Of a stretch of 64,000 nucleotides of DNA, positions 1-7,446 are shown piece after piece. Each line of letters opens with the position of its first letter. Positions within the stretch are counted from its first letter, which is position 1. The stretch covers positions 682,001 through 746,000 of the forward strand of contig NZ_JAMCCQ010000002.1 in the NCBI RefSeq assembly GCF_023370775.1, in the 5' to 3' direction. A model generated the notes under the pieces. It was not told where the DNA came from. It saw only the letters and a list, made by a program, of their open reading frames with translations, and did no database searches. A program made the position numbers and the translations under genes. The DNA comes from Marivita sp. GX14005 (GTDB lineage Bacteria; Pseudomonadota; Alphaproteobacteria; Rhodobacterales; Rhodobacteraceae).

Positions 1-790
1 GCAGGCGCTCGAGCACCGTCTTGTTCTTCTTGACCACGAACAACCACGGTCGCTGTTCCGGGCTGATGTTCATCTTCGCGGCAACTGCCGTGTTGAAGTC
101 GCCCTTGTCGCTCCGATTCGTTGCAGCATTGGGACGGACCGACATGTCCTTGTCGATCAGTCCGACCCCCACTGCTGGGAGCTCGTCAGCATCCGCGATG
201 GTGGCAAAACCGAGAAACCCCTCGTCCAGGCGGATCTGGGTCTGTGCTCTCAGGTTGTTGTGCAGGCCGGCGAGCACGATGATGATTTTGTAACCTGCGT
301 CGGCGGCCTTGCAGATCAGTCCGGTATAGTTGCCTGTCTTCCCCGATTGGACGTGGCCCACGACCAGTCCGCGACGATCCCAGGCGCCTTCCCGTGTCGG
401 GTCCTCGAGCTGCGAAAGGACTTCGTCAGTGGCGACATCGAGAGCATCTAGGGCCGTCCAGGGGATCCGCGCTTCCATGTACTCCGAGTAACGCTGCCAA
501 TAGGTCCAGCCCTTCTTCCTTTCTGCATCAAGCCAGGCGACATGATCCTCACCGCTCGACAGGGTTGCGTTCTCGCCCACAGTGCGGCTTGAACGGCGGA
601 TCAGCTCGTCAACGAGCGCGTCCCTATCAACAAGGGCGAAATCGTCCTCCATCATGATCGACAGCTTGGTCAGCTCCTTCTCGATCATTTCCGGAGTGAC
701 AGGGCTCTGAGCGCGTTCCGCAGCAAGGCGGAGCATGTTCTGGGCCATGGAAAGGATTGAATCGAAGGCCTTCTGGTTTGAAATCGTCAT
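1..790 (-). CDS. Z1-domain P-loop protein of a GHKL/Z1 defence operon (3' end outside window)
   Basis: Only the N-terminal 263 residues are in the window; the gene continues past the left edge. A Walker A motif (GHVQSGKT) lies at about residues 145-152, followed by a hydrophobic strand (KIIIVLAGLHNNL) as in Z1-family (PF10593) proteins. Z1 proteins are helicase-like or endonuclease-like ATPases known from restriction-like defence islands, usually beside a MutL/MORC-type GHKL ATPase, as here. The start ATG at 790 overlaps the stop of the upstream ATPase gene by 4 bp (ATGA), so translation is probably coupled. Catalytic residues beyond Walker A fall outside the window. The family call is from motif and context, not a search. 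Confidence 0.8.
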   Translation of the reverse strand, partial: MTISNQKAFDSILSMAQNMLRLAAERAQSPVTPEMIEKELTKLSIMMEDDFALVDRDALVDELIRRSSRTVGENATLSSGEDHVAWLDAERKKGWTYWQRYSEYMEARIPWTALDALDVATDEVLSQLEDPTREGAWDRRGLVVGHVQSGKTGNYTGLICKAADAGYKIIIVLAGLHNNLRAQTQIRLDEGFLGFATIADADELPAVGVGLIDKDMSVRPNAATNRSDKGDFNTAVAAKMNISPEQRPWLFVVKKNKTVLERL

Positions 791-2289
791 TGCGTGTCTT
801 TCGCTTCAAGGGCTGCAACCAGGTCGAGGTGCCGGTCGAATGGGGGCGTGCGACCGAGCCGCTCGCGTGCCTCGGTCGGGCTGAGCCCGCGGAACTTCAC
901 CAGTGCTTCAAACATCGAGGACAGGGTCTCCATCACCTCGTTCTCGGCCGCTCCGGTGAAGCCAGTTCTCGGCGTCTCCTTGTCTTCCGCCGTATCCAGC
1001 CAGATACGCTGCACGGGCACTGTCTCTTCGATAAGCCTCAGAAGAGCGAGGATGTCGGACTTGAGTGGACCGGCGCGATCGAGGATCGAGGCGACAAGAT
1101 CATGGTCACGAGCGATCCGGTAAGACGTTCCTTGTGCCGAACGCCGCGCTTGCCATGCTTCGGCGACTGCGTTCGGGCGCGTGCCTGAGGCCGGGATCAC
1201 GTGTCCGCGGTGGGCGAAGACCCGCCGCGCCGTGTCGCGTGTTTCTGTTGCGAGACGATGAAGCTGGGATCGCAGACGCACCGGGGGGCTGGCCGTCGAT
1301 TTCAGGACATTGATCTTCCAATCGGCATCCGCGCTGTTCGGTATGTCGAGCCGAATACGTGCGAGCCTGTGAGCTTCATCGCGCGGCCATGGTTTGCCGC
1401 CATCGCCGAGGCCAAGCCACCCCCCAGCGAGAAGGAGACGCTTGTTGCGGTAGACGTAGAAGCCCTCCTGCTGCGTCCATCCCCCGGGCCCCGCCGCCGC
1501 TTCCTGCTCGGCAGGTTTGAGCATGTCGCGATGCGGAAGGACGTGGCATTGCACGGTCACACCGGTGGTGTGGAGGATCCGATACTCCGGACTTTCGAGC
1601 GCCTTGCCGGGATGACCGATGAGGTACGGATCCCAAGGCTTCAACCCTCTGCCATTGAGCGAGAGGCGCAGAATAGGCTGTTGGCCATCGATGAGGCGAT
1701 GGAAGGTCATCGCAAGATGCGCCTCCACGCGATCCGCGAGCTCGATCATGTCGGTGGCCACGAAGCCATCCGTCACGATACGGTCCAGTTTCTCCCAGAG
1801 TACGACGGTGCCGTGGGCCATCTGATCAAGCGGCGCGAGCAGATGCTCTGATCCCGGCGCCGGTCCCTCGAAGAGCGGCCAGTCTGCCCCGGGTTCTTGA
1901 CCGATGAGATCGAGGTCCCAGCGCAGGCAGACGACCGGTCCACCTTCCTTCCGACTGGCGACGGTGAGGCGACGGGCCTGAGAGAAGCTGGCCGTCTTCA
2001 AGCCGAGCCCGAAGCGCCCGAGGTCGGTGGCGGCGCGTTCAGCCCTCGGATCGCGAGCGCCAAGACGCATGCCCGTCTCCAGAGCCGCGTCGTCCATGCC
2101 GTCGCCGTCATCGACGATACTTACCCAGCTATCTGGACCGGCCCACTCAAGATGAACGGCGACGTCGCGGGCATTTGCGGCGATGGAATTGTCGACCAGA
2201 TCGGCAAGTGCGGTGGGAGGCGCATAGCCGAGTCCACGAAGGGACTCGAGCATCGACCCGGCATGAGGAGGAGCATTTCTTACACCCAT
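787..2289 (-). CDS. GHKL (MutL/MORC-like) ATPase, defence operon
   Basis: This 500-residue protein has an N-terminal Bergerat-fold ATPase. The N-box is DLVDNS (residues 30-35), the ATP-lid start is DDGDGM (60-65) and the glycine motif is GRFGLGLK (91-98), the pattern of MutL/MORC-like HATPases of bacterial restriction-like systems (HATPase_c_3). The C-terminal half has no motif I can name. The ATG at 2289 is preferred because it lies 4 bp after the sigma gene's stop; an in-frame ATG at 2352 would sit inside that gene. Its own stop overlaps the Z1 start. In known systems these ATPases are thought to act with the Z1 protein and a nuclease on DNA. The exact reaction is unknown. Confidence 0.85.
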   Translation of the reverse strand: MGVRNAPPHAGSMLESLRGLGYAPPTALADLVDNSIAANARDVAVHLEWAGPDSWVSIVDDGDGMDDAALETGMRLGARDPRAERAATDLGRFGLGLKTASFSQARRLTVASRKEGGPVVCLRWDLDLIGQEPGADWPLFEGPAPGSEHLLAPLDQMAHGTVVLWEKLDRIVTDGFVATDMIELADRVEAHLAMTFHRLIDGQQPILRLSLNGRGLKPWDPYLIGHPGKALESPEYRILHTTGVTVQCHVLPHRDMLKPAEQEAAAGPGGWTQQEGFYVYRNKRLLLAGGWLGLGDGGKPWPRDEAHRLARIRLDIPNSADADWKINVLKSTASPPVRLRSQLHRLATETRDTARRVFAHRGHVIPASGTRPNAVAEAWQARRSAQGTSYRIARDHDLVASILDRAGPLKSDILALLRLIEETVPVQRIWLDTAEDKETPRTGFTGAAENEVMETLSSMFEALVKFRGLSPTEARERLGRTPPFDRHLDLVAALEAKDTQ

Positions 2290-2293
2290 CCCG

Positions 2294-4498
2294 TCACATC
2301 CCCAACAATTCGCGGAGCCTACGCTTGCGGCCCGGATGGGAAAGTCGATCAAGGCCCTTCGCTTCGATCTGACGAATGCGCTCGCGCGTCACGCCGTAGA
2401 TCTGACCGATTTCCTCGAGGGTCATGTCGGTCTCGCGCCCTATACCAAAGCGCATCCGGATCACATCAGCCTGACGTTCCGGCAGATCAGCCAGCGCTTC
2501 TGTCACGATCCTTTCGGTTTCTGCCTGGTCGAAGACATCCACTTCTGAAGGCTCGGGCAGCAGGTTGTCCCAGTCGTCAAGGCTTGCGGGATATTCGGCT
2601 TCACGTGGGATGCCGCGGAACTGTCTGACCTCGTCGATTGTCCATTCGAGCTCTTCGGCGAGTTCGAGGTCGGAGACGCCGCCACCGACCCGAACATCCA
2701 GCCGCTCGAGCGCGCGATCGAGCTTGGTGATCTTCTCGTTCCGATGCACTGGGATGCGGATCGCCGCGCCTTCATCAGAACGCCATCGCGTAATGGCCTG
2801 TCGCATCCAGTAAGTGGCGTAGATGAGGAAGCGATAACCACGCTCGGGATCAAATCGCCTTGTGGAACGCTGCAGACCCATGAACGCCACCTGGAACACG
2901 TCCTCTGGATCCTCGCCTTCCTCCACGTTCCGCGAGGCAAACCGCCGCACGTAAGGCAGATGCTCGCGGATTAGGTGCTCGGTAGCAGATTCGGAAATCA
3001 GTATTTCGGCTTCCAGCTGACTGGCCTCGGCTTGGCACGCTGGGAACTGTTCCAGTCTACGGACCAACTCCTTGTGAAATGCGAGCGAGAGATCCAATGC
3101 CTCGAGCGCAGCAAGTGCCTCTCTTCGTCGTTTGCCATCCATCACACGGCCAGTAGTGTGCCACGACCTCAGGGTGTCCGCGGCGGCCATTACTTGAGAC
3201 GTCTCCGCATGACCCGGGCGTGAAGGAATGATCGTTCTCAGGGAGACCGAGCCGGGGTCTCGTGAACCGTCGCGGATGCGGTCCATGACGTCGAGGATTG
3301 TTTCGACGGCGGTCTCGGAGGCCAAGATGCCCAGCTGGAGTTCCTGCTTGGCCCGCATCATGGGCTCCAGCAACTGCAGCTCTTCCGACTTATCCATGAC
3401 GAAGCGCTTTGTGCCGGGAAGCAGCGTTCGACGCGTAAGGGCTGCCTCTATCGCGTCAGCAAGGTCATCGGACGATGTGTCCGAGACGGCGTCCCAGAGT
3501 TCGACATCATGCCCCGTCGCCTGAGTGAAATCGAAGCCCGCTGCTTCGAGGTTGCGCTGGAGATTGATACGCAGTTCCTCGAGATCACCATTCCCTTCGC
3601 AATGGACGACCAAGTGGTCGATATCGTCGAGGGAGCACCGACCCTTTGCCAGAATCTCCTCTGCCCAGGTGAAGCAGAGCTCCGGGTCGATCGACATCCG
3701 CGTGCCGGTCTGGACGACAGCGCGTTTGACCGATTGCCGGCCGCGGGTCCGGACTTTCAGGAAGTCGTTCTCTGCACCATGATCGGCCGTCACCGCAGCG
3801 CTGGAGCCGATGCCTTCTCCAGCAATCGGCGCAGCTGAAAGGTCGAGATCCCAATCACCGTCCTCGTTATCCGAAACCACTGGTGACGAACTGATGAGCG
3901 CTACGAATGTCCCCGATGCCGTATCGCCCGCGTACTGATCGAAGAATTCCTCTGGTTCTGCCTCAGCTTCGAAAGTCAGCAGGTCATCCAGGTCGTCAGC
4001 CCTATCCGCGTCGGCATCTCCATCTGCTGGCTCAGTTTCCTGAACCCCGGCGATACGGTGCTCTGGAACTGAGTCGGGCGCGGCAACGACAGTCTCGACC
4101 CCGGGTGGAACCTCGCGCTCGCCAACCGTCTCTGTTTCCGTCTCCGTAGACCCCGCAACAAGCGAAGACAGAAGCTGCGCGGCGAGACCGTGACCTTCGG
4201 CAAATGCCACATCCGCAGGTGTCTGTCGGTCGTGGTTCAGTGCGGCGGGGTCGGCACCTGACCGAATGAAGAGATCGCAGACGGCCAGATTGCCCATGCG
4301 CGCGGCAAGGTGGAGCGGTGTATCTCCTTTCGCGTCGGCGGCGTGGAGGCGAGAAGATGCCGCAAATTCGGCAAGCCTCTCGAGCATCCCTTCGGCGATC
4401 AGCCGGATCTCGAAAGGCCCAAGAACATGGCTTTCCGGTTCGCTCTTCGCCTGGTCGCGACTGCCGAGGATGCGGGACAGTCTATCCATGATCTTCAT
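2294..4498 (-). CDS. Ankyrin-repeat / full-length sigma-70 factor fusion
   Basis: This 734-residue protein has ankyrin repeats at about 53-113 (GDTPLHLAARMGN, then a second degenerate copy), an acidic low-complexity linker at about 115-265, and a sigma-70 factor to the end. A region 1.1-like segment lies at about 270-325 and region 1.2-like at 375-405, followed by a non-conserved spacer. Region 2 is at 505-575 with the -10-recognition motif YATYWMRQAITRW, region 3 at 592-628, and region 4 at 667-733 with helix-turn-helix YGVTRERIRQIEAKGLDRL. Regions 2 and 4 look like RpoD, not ECF sigma. The ATG at 4498 has a strong ribosome site (GGGAGG) and overlaps the WYL gene by 17 bp. It probably directs RNA polymerase to defence promoters; that is inference. 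Confidence 0.85.
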   Translation of the reverse strand: MKIMDRLSRILGSRDQAKSEPESHVLGPFEIRLIAEGMLERLAEFAASSRLHAADAKGDTPLHLAARMGNLAVCDLFIRSGADPAALNHDRQTPADVAFAEGHGLAAQLLSSLVAGSTETETETVGEREVPPGVETVVAAPDSVPEHRIAGVQETEPADGDADADRADDLDDLLTFEAEAEPEEFFDQYAGDTASGTFVALISSSPVVSDNEDGDWDLDLSAAPIAGEGIGSSAAVTADHGAENDFLKVRTRGRQSVKRAVVQTGTRMSIDPELCFTWAEEILAKGRCSLDDIDHLVVHCEGNGDLEELRINLQRNLEAAGFDFTQATGHDVELWDAVSDTSSDDLADAIEAALTRRTLLPGTKRFVMDKSEELQLLEPMMRAKQELQLGILASETAVETILDVMDRIRDGSRDPGSVSLRTIIPSRPGHAETSQVMAAADTLRSWHTTGRVMDGKRRREALAALEALDLSLAFHKELVRRLEQFPACQAEASQLEAEILISESATEHLIREHLPYVRRFASRNVEEGEDPEDVFQVAFMGLQRSTRRFDPERGYRFLIYATYWMRQAITRWRSDEGAAIRIPVHRNEKITKLDRALERLDVRVGGGVSDLELAEELEWTIDEVRQFRGIPREAEYPASLDDWDNLLPEPSEVDVFDQAETERIVTEALADLPERQADVIRMRFGIGRETDMTLEEIGQIYGVTRERIRQIEAKGLDRLSHPGRKRRLRELLGM

Positions 4499-5342
4499 GA
4501 ATGACCTCCCTGTTGAGAAGCACGATCTGCTGGTCCTGCGGCTTCCTCGCGCCGGGATCAGTATCAAGCCCCAGACGCCTGAGCGCGTAGTAAAGCAGCG
4601 CGCGCCGGACCTTGATCTTCGCCTTGCCGCCACGCATCCCGTAGTCGAGCGCGATGACCTTTGCCTGAGTTTCCGACAGTGCGGGGTGGGGACCGACCTC
4701 CAGCGTGACCTCGGAATGCCAGTCACTATCATCGTCGGCCGACGCTTCGCTCTCACGCGATCCGCGGATCTCCAGCATCCGTGAGAGGAGGAAGTCCTTG
4801 AAGCAATCGTCTGTCAGGCAGAACGCCCGCGTATGCCAGCGGAACCCGTCGAACCCGATGGCGTGCGGAGCGATCCAGCGCCAGCGCGGCTCGAAGCTGG
4901 AGAGGGACTGATACTTCACCTCGATCGCCTCGGACCGGCGGATGGCGCCGACGACCGAACGGAGCGTCACCGGATCGACGCCCCGCACAGGCGTCGGGGC
5001 AGATGCATAGGGTGGCAGGTCAGGGATCCAGCAGTCGTCGCGCTCCAGCACATCGTCGGCAACCAGGCGGAGCTGGGCGAGGTAATGCGCTGCGTCTGGC
5101 GGGCGGAACTTGCAGTCGAAGTCCGGGCCGCGGACATAGGTGCGCGCGCTCTTGTCGTAGAACATGTTGTCCGGCGCCAGCGCGATGTAGCGATTCAGGT
5201 CCGAGGATGCCTGGTTCACCGAAACGCCGAACTGCTGCATCACGTCGATGCGGTTGACGTGCCCCTCCCAGAACAGGCGGAATTCGATGAACTCGAGCCG
5301 CTGCTCGATCCCCCAGCGAAGTTCAGCCTTGTCCCTGTCCAC
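4482..5342 (-). CDS. WYL-domain transcription regulator, CapW/BrxR-like
   Basis: From the GTG at 5342 the product is 286 residues; a TTG at 5390 would add 16. The GTG is preferred for its GGGAG ribosome site 6 bases upstream. The N-terminus is a winged helix with the family signature RLEFIEFRLFWEG followed by QFGVSVNQAS. A WYL domain follows in the middle (VKYQSLSS, then WRWIAPHAIGFDGFRWHTRAF) and a C-terminal WCX-like segment closes it. The closest known relatives by motif are BrxR and CapW, repressors that head BREX, CBASS and other defence operons and respond to infection or DNA damage. Being first in this operon fits autoregulation plus control of the sigma, ATPase and Z1 genes. Confidence 0.88.
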   Translation of the reverse strand: MDRDKAELRWGIEQRLEFIEFRLFWEGHVNRIDVMQQFGVSVNQASSDLNRYIALAPDNMFYDKSARTYVRGPDFDCKFRPPDAAHYLAQLRLVADDVLERDDCWIPDLPPYASAPTPVRGVDPVTLRSVVGAIRRSEAIEVKYQSLSSFEPRWRWIAPHAIGFDGFRWHTRAFCLTDDCFKDFLLSRMLEIRGSRESEASADDDSDWHSEVTLEVGPHPALSETQAKVIALDYGMRGGKAKIKVRRALLYYALRRLGLDTDPGARKPQDQQIVLLNREVIHEDHG

Positions 5343-5440
5343 ATTGCGCTCCCGTCCAGCCCCGCGCGCACGCGAACTGTGCGCGCCCAATTTCTGGGCT
5401 GCTCACACGCTATCGAAGCGGAAAGGTGCCAGCAATCAAA

Positions 5441-5473
5441 ATTGTACCCGCCAAGAACGGAGAGAGTTCGGTA
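5441..5473 (-). promoter_or_regulatory. Candidate promoter/operator of the WYL operon
   Basis: Read on the minus strand, TACAAT (5441-5446) differs from the consensus -10 by one base. Immediately upstream is an inverted repeat, GAAC (5455-5458) and GTTC (5466-5469), flanked by TACC and GGTA. CapW/BrxR proteins bind inverted repeats overlapping their own promoters, which suits this position. No good -35 is seen at 17 bp (GAACTC). The assignment is weak. Confidence 0.3.
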
Positions 5474-5699
5474 TTCGTTACACTCCCACCGCCACCATCC
5501 TCCTAATTCCCGATCCGAGCCGCACCCCACCATCGATTGCGCTTTGCGAGAAGGTTGAATCTGAGCCCAGGGCCGCGCCTGTGGGGTGAGGCGTAAGGTC
5601 CCAGTTGGGATTTCTGGTTTGAAGCTGTGGCCGGGTGGATTTAATCGGTAAAAAGAGTACCAATTCTGGATCGGCGGCCAAGCGCTGCCGGAACGCGTC

Positions 5700-5813
5700 A
5701 TGAGCGAGACTGACAAGACCGAGCCGGGCGCGTCCTGGCGCTGCTGCCACGCCGGCTCTTTTCTTCAACGATATCAGGGAGACCAATATGCGGCTTGCGA
5801 CGGTTTTGGCTGA
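5700..5813 (+). CDS. Possible 37-codon leader ORF before DUF2478 gene
   Basis: An ATG at 5700 opens a 37-codon frame (starting MSETDKTEPG, with a WRCCH motif) that ends at TGA 5811-5813, inside the first codons of the DUF2478 gene. The frame covers the whole terminator-like hairpin at 5721-5765, so a ribosome translating it would block hairpin formation. There is no clear ribosome site, and it may be a chance frame. Confidence 0.2.
   Translation: MSETDKTEPGASWRCCHAGSFLQRYQGDQYAACDGFG
5721..5765 (+). terminator. Terminator/attenuator-like hairpin before the DUF2478 gene
   Basis: GAGCCGG (5721-5727) pairs with CCGGCTC (5752-5758). Inner pairs TGGC/GCCA extend the fold, and TTTTCTT follows. 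It lies only 22 bases before the DUF2478 start on the same strand, so it may act as a transcription attenuator or may end a short upstream RNA. Confidence 0.4.
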
Positions 5814-6342
5814 GGAGCGGGGCGAGACGGATCGACTTCTCAATTGCGTCGTCCCGCGGTTGCAGGAAAGCGGCACGCGCGTTGTCGGGGCGCTGCGGGC
5901 GGATGCGCCGCAGGGCGAATGCGACTGTGCGCTGACGCTTTTGCCGGGCGGGCCGGTGGTTCGGATCACGCAGGATCTCGGGGCAGGGTCTACCGCGTGC
6001 CGCATGGATGCCGGCGCGCTCGAAGAGGCGGTCGGGATCGCGTCGGCGCGGCTGGAGACCAACGGCGCCGATCTGGTGGTGATCAACAAGTTCGGGCTGA
6101 GCGAGACGGAAGGGCGGGGGTTCCGCGCGCTGATCGCAGAGGCGATGGGCCGTGATATTCCGGTGCTTGTCGGCTTGTCCGCGGCGCATCGCGAAGGCTT
6201 CCTGCGGTTCGCCGGAGAACTGGCAGAGCCGCTTGCGCCGACCGAAGCGGCGATCTTCGAATGGTGCCTGGCGGCTGTGGGCGCGCGCATGGACCGGGCG
6301 GCGGGAGGCCGGCACTCGCAACTGGAGGATGAAACACAATGA
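5788..6342 (+). CDS. DUF2478 family protein
   Basis: The 184-residue protein matches the DUF2478 pattern as I know it: N-terminal RLATVLAEERGETDRLL, a central DLVVINKFGLSETEGRGFRA segment and a cysteine near the C-terminus (FEWCLAA). The family is often found near molybdenum or anaerobic respiration genes and has a nucleotide-binding-like fold without a classic P-loop here. A ribosome site (AGGGAG) precedes the ATG. It overlaps the following hemerythrin gene by 4 bp and heads the cluster leading to ubiT-ubiU-ubiV. Function is unknown; a role in anaerobic metal or cofactor handling is inferred from neighbours. Confidence 0.75.
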   Translation: MRLATVLAEERGETDRLLNCVVPRLQESGTRVVGALRADAPQGECDCALTLLPGGPVVRITQDLGAGSTACRMDAGALEEAVGIASARLETNGADLVVINKFGLSETEGRGFRALIAEAMGRDIPVLVGLSAAHREGFLRFAGELAEPLAPTEAAIFEWCLAAVGARMDRAAGGRHSQLEDETQ

Positions 6343-6827
6343 CGATGACGGATGATCCCGGAGATGCGCAAATCCCTACCGATGCATTGATCGATCATAT
6401 CCGGACGCGCTATCACGAGACACACCGGCGCGAACTGCCCGAATTGATCGCGCTGGCGCGCAAGGTGGAGGCCATGCATGCCGAAGATATCCACGCACCG
6501 CACGGTCTGACAAAGGCGCTCGAAACGATCGTTGCGGAGCTTGAAGCGCATATGCGGGCTGAGGAAGCGGAAGTCTTCGCGGCATTTGCCGGCGATACCT
6601 CGGCCGTGCCGAATGAGCGGCTCGGGGCGCTGCGCGACGATCACGACGCGCAGGAAGCCGCGCTAAACCGGATTGCAGCGATCACGCATGGCTTGCGGTT
6701 GCCCGCCGGCGCCTGCCGGTCCTGGAGGCGGCTTTATTCGGGGCTCGGCAAGCTGGCCGAAGATCTCGATGAGCATCGCCACCTTGAAAACCACGTGCTT
6801 TTCCCGCGTTTGCAGGAGCCGTCCTGA
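6339..6827 (+). CDS. Hemerythrin HHE-domain protein, RIC/YtfE-like
   Basis: The 162-residue, mostly helical protein has the spaced histidine and glutamate ligands of a di-iron hemerythrin: HIRTRYHETHRRELPEL, then AHMRAEEAEVF, then DDHDAQE, then DEHRHLENHVLFPRL. This is the arrangement in the C-terminal domain of RIC/YtfE/ScdA proteins, which repair iron-sulfur clusters damaged by nitric oxide or oxidants. The cysteine-bearing ScdA N-terminal domain is absent. Its ATG overlaps the DUF2478 stop (ATGA), so the two are probably co-translated. Placement beside UbiU and UbiV, both iron-sulfur proteins of anaerobic quinone synthesis, fits a cluster-repair or NO-protection role. Confidence 0.85.
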   Translation: MTMTDDPGDAQIPTDALIDHIRTRYHETHRRELPELIALARKVEAMHAEDIHAPHGLTKALETIVAELEAHMRAEEAEVFAAFAGDTSAVPNERLGALRDDHDAQEAALNRIAAITHGLRLPAGACRSWRRLYSGLGKLAEDLDEHRHLENHVLFPRLQEPS

Positions 6828-6867
6828 ACGAAGGTCGCGGATGCGCGCCTGACCAGCACGCTTTTCG

Positions 6868-6885
6868 GCTGCGCAACCGCGCAGC
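6868..6885 (+). repeat. Perfect hairpin upstream of ubiT
   Basis: GCTGCGC and GCGCAGC pair around an AACC loop, 30 bases before the ubiT start. There is no T-tract, so it is more likely an RNA stability or processing element than a terminator. A TTACCGGTAA palindrome lies at 6901-6910. Confidence 0.4.
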
Positions 6886-6915
6886 GCCCATTCCAGAATA
6901 TTACCGGTAACCAAT

Positions 6916-7446
6916 ATGAGCCTGAACGCCGATCCCATTCCGACCGCCCCGCGCCGCGCGAGCCCCGTCCTGTCGCGGCTCGCCTGCACGGTTGTCCAGC
7001 CGATCCTGTCGCGCGTCGTTCGCCGTATCGCTGAGCGGCATCCATCGCTTTTCGCGCGGCTCGGGCCGCATCAGACGACAGATTTCCTGATCGATCCGAT
7101 CGAGTTGCCTTTCGCGCTGCATTTGCGGCCCGACCCGGAAGCGCTGGTGTTCCGTGCCGTTCCGCGCGCCGATGCCCCGCCGGCCGGGGCGACGATCCGG
7201 GGGAAGTTCCTGTTGCTGCTCGAACTCGTGGATTCCGAAGAGGATGGCGATGCCGCGTTCTTCTCGCGCGATCTGGACGTGTCCGGCGACACCGAGGCCG
7301 TGGTGCGCTTGCGCAATGCGCTCGATGACGTGGACGGCTCCATCGCGGAAGAAACCGCAGAGATGTTCGGCCCGCCCGGACGCGCGATCCTGGCGCGGCT
7401 GCGCAAGACCTATACGAACGATAATGAAGGACACCCCGCCCGATGA
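6916..7446 (+). CDS. ubiT: SCP2-domain protein UbiT, anaerobic ubiquinone biosynthesis
   Basis: The 176-residue protein has an SCP2 sterol-carrier-like lipid-binding fold (segments VVQPILSRVVRRIAERHP, FLIDPIELPFAL and IRGKFLLLLELVDSEEDGDAAFFSRDL). Acidic SDE/DxDxxFFSRDL wording is typical of UbiT. UbiT binds the hydrophobic ubiquinone intermediates for the oxygen-independent pathway that also needs UbiU and UbiV. Its stop overlaps the ubiU ATG by 4 bp, and ubiV follows at once, so the three form a transcription unit. The ribosome site is weak (GGTAACC), and a palindrome just upstream may influence initiation. Confidence 0.9.
   Translation: MSLNADPIPTAPRRASPVLSRLACTVVQPILSRVVRRIAERHPSLFARLGPHQTTDFLIDPIELPFALHLRPDPEALVFRAVPRADAPPAGATIRGKFLLLLELVDSEEDGDAAFFSRDLDVSGDTEAVVRLRNALDDVDGSIAEETAEMFGPPGRAILARLRKTYTNDNEGHPAR

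Larger units (their letters stand above)
5343..5787. other. 445-bp divergent control region between defence operon and anaerobic cluster
   Basis: No conventional gene is visible. The region separates the minus-strand WYL operon from the plus-strand DUF2478 operon and should hold promoters for both. Within it I see a TACAAT -10-like hexamer for the minus strand, a short GAAC/GTTC inverted repeat beside it, a GC-rich hairpin with a T-tract just before the plus-strand gene, and a possible 37-codon leader ORF. I found no FNR box (TTGA-N6-TCAA) here, although the downstream genes look anaerobic. No direct repeat suggesting an island attachment site was seen. Confidence 0.5.

Noticed and set aside
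4498-4756. Upstream extension of the sigma gene (86 more codons)
   Set aside because: The extra part is an Arg/Ser-rich shadow of the WYL gene. The ATG at 4498 has a strong ribosome site and matches the WYL gene end.
5762-5778. FNR-like sequence TTCAACGATATCAG before the DUF2478 gene
   Set aside because: It has several mismatches to TTGA-N6-TCAA and lies within about 10-25 bases of the start codon, too close for an activator.
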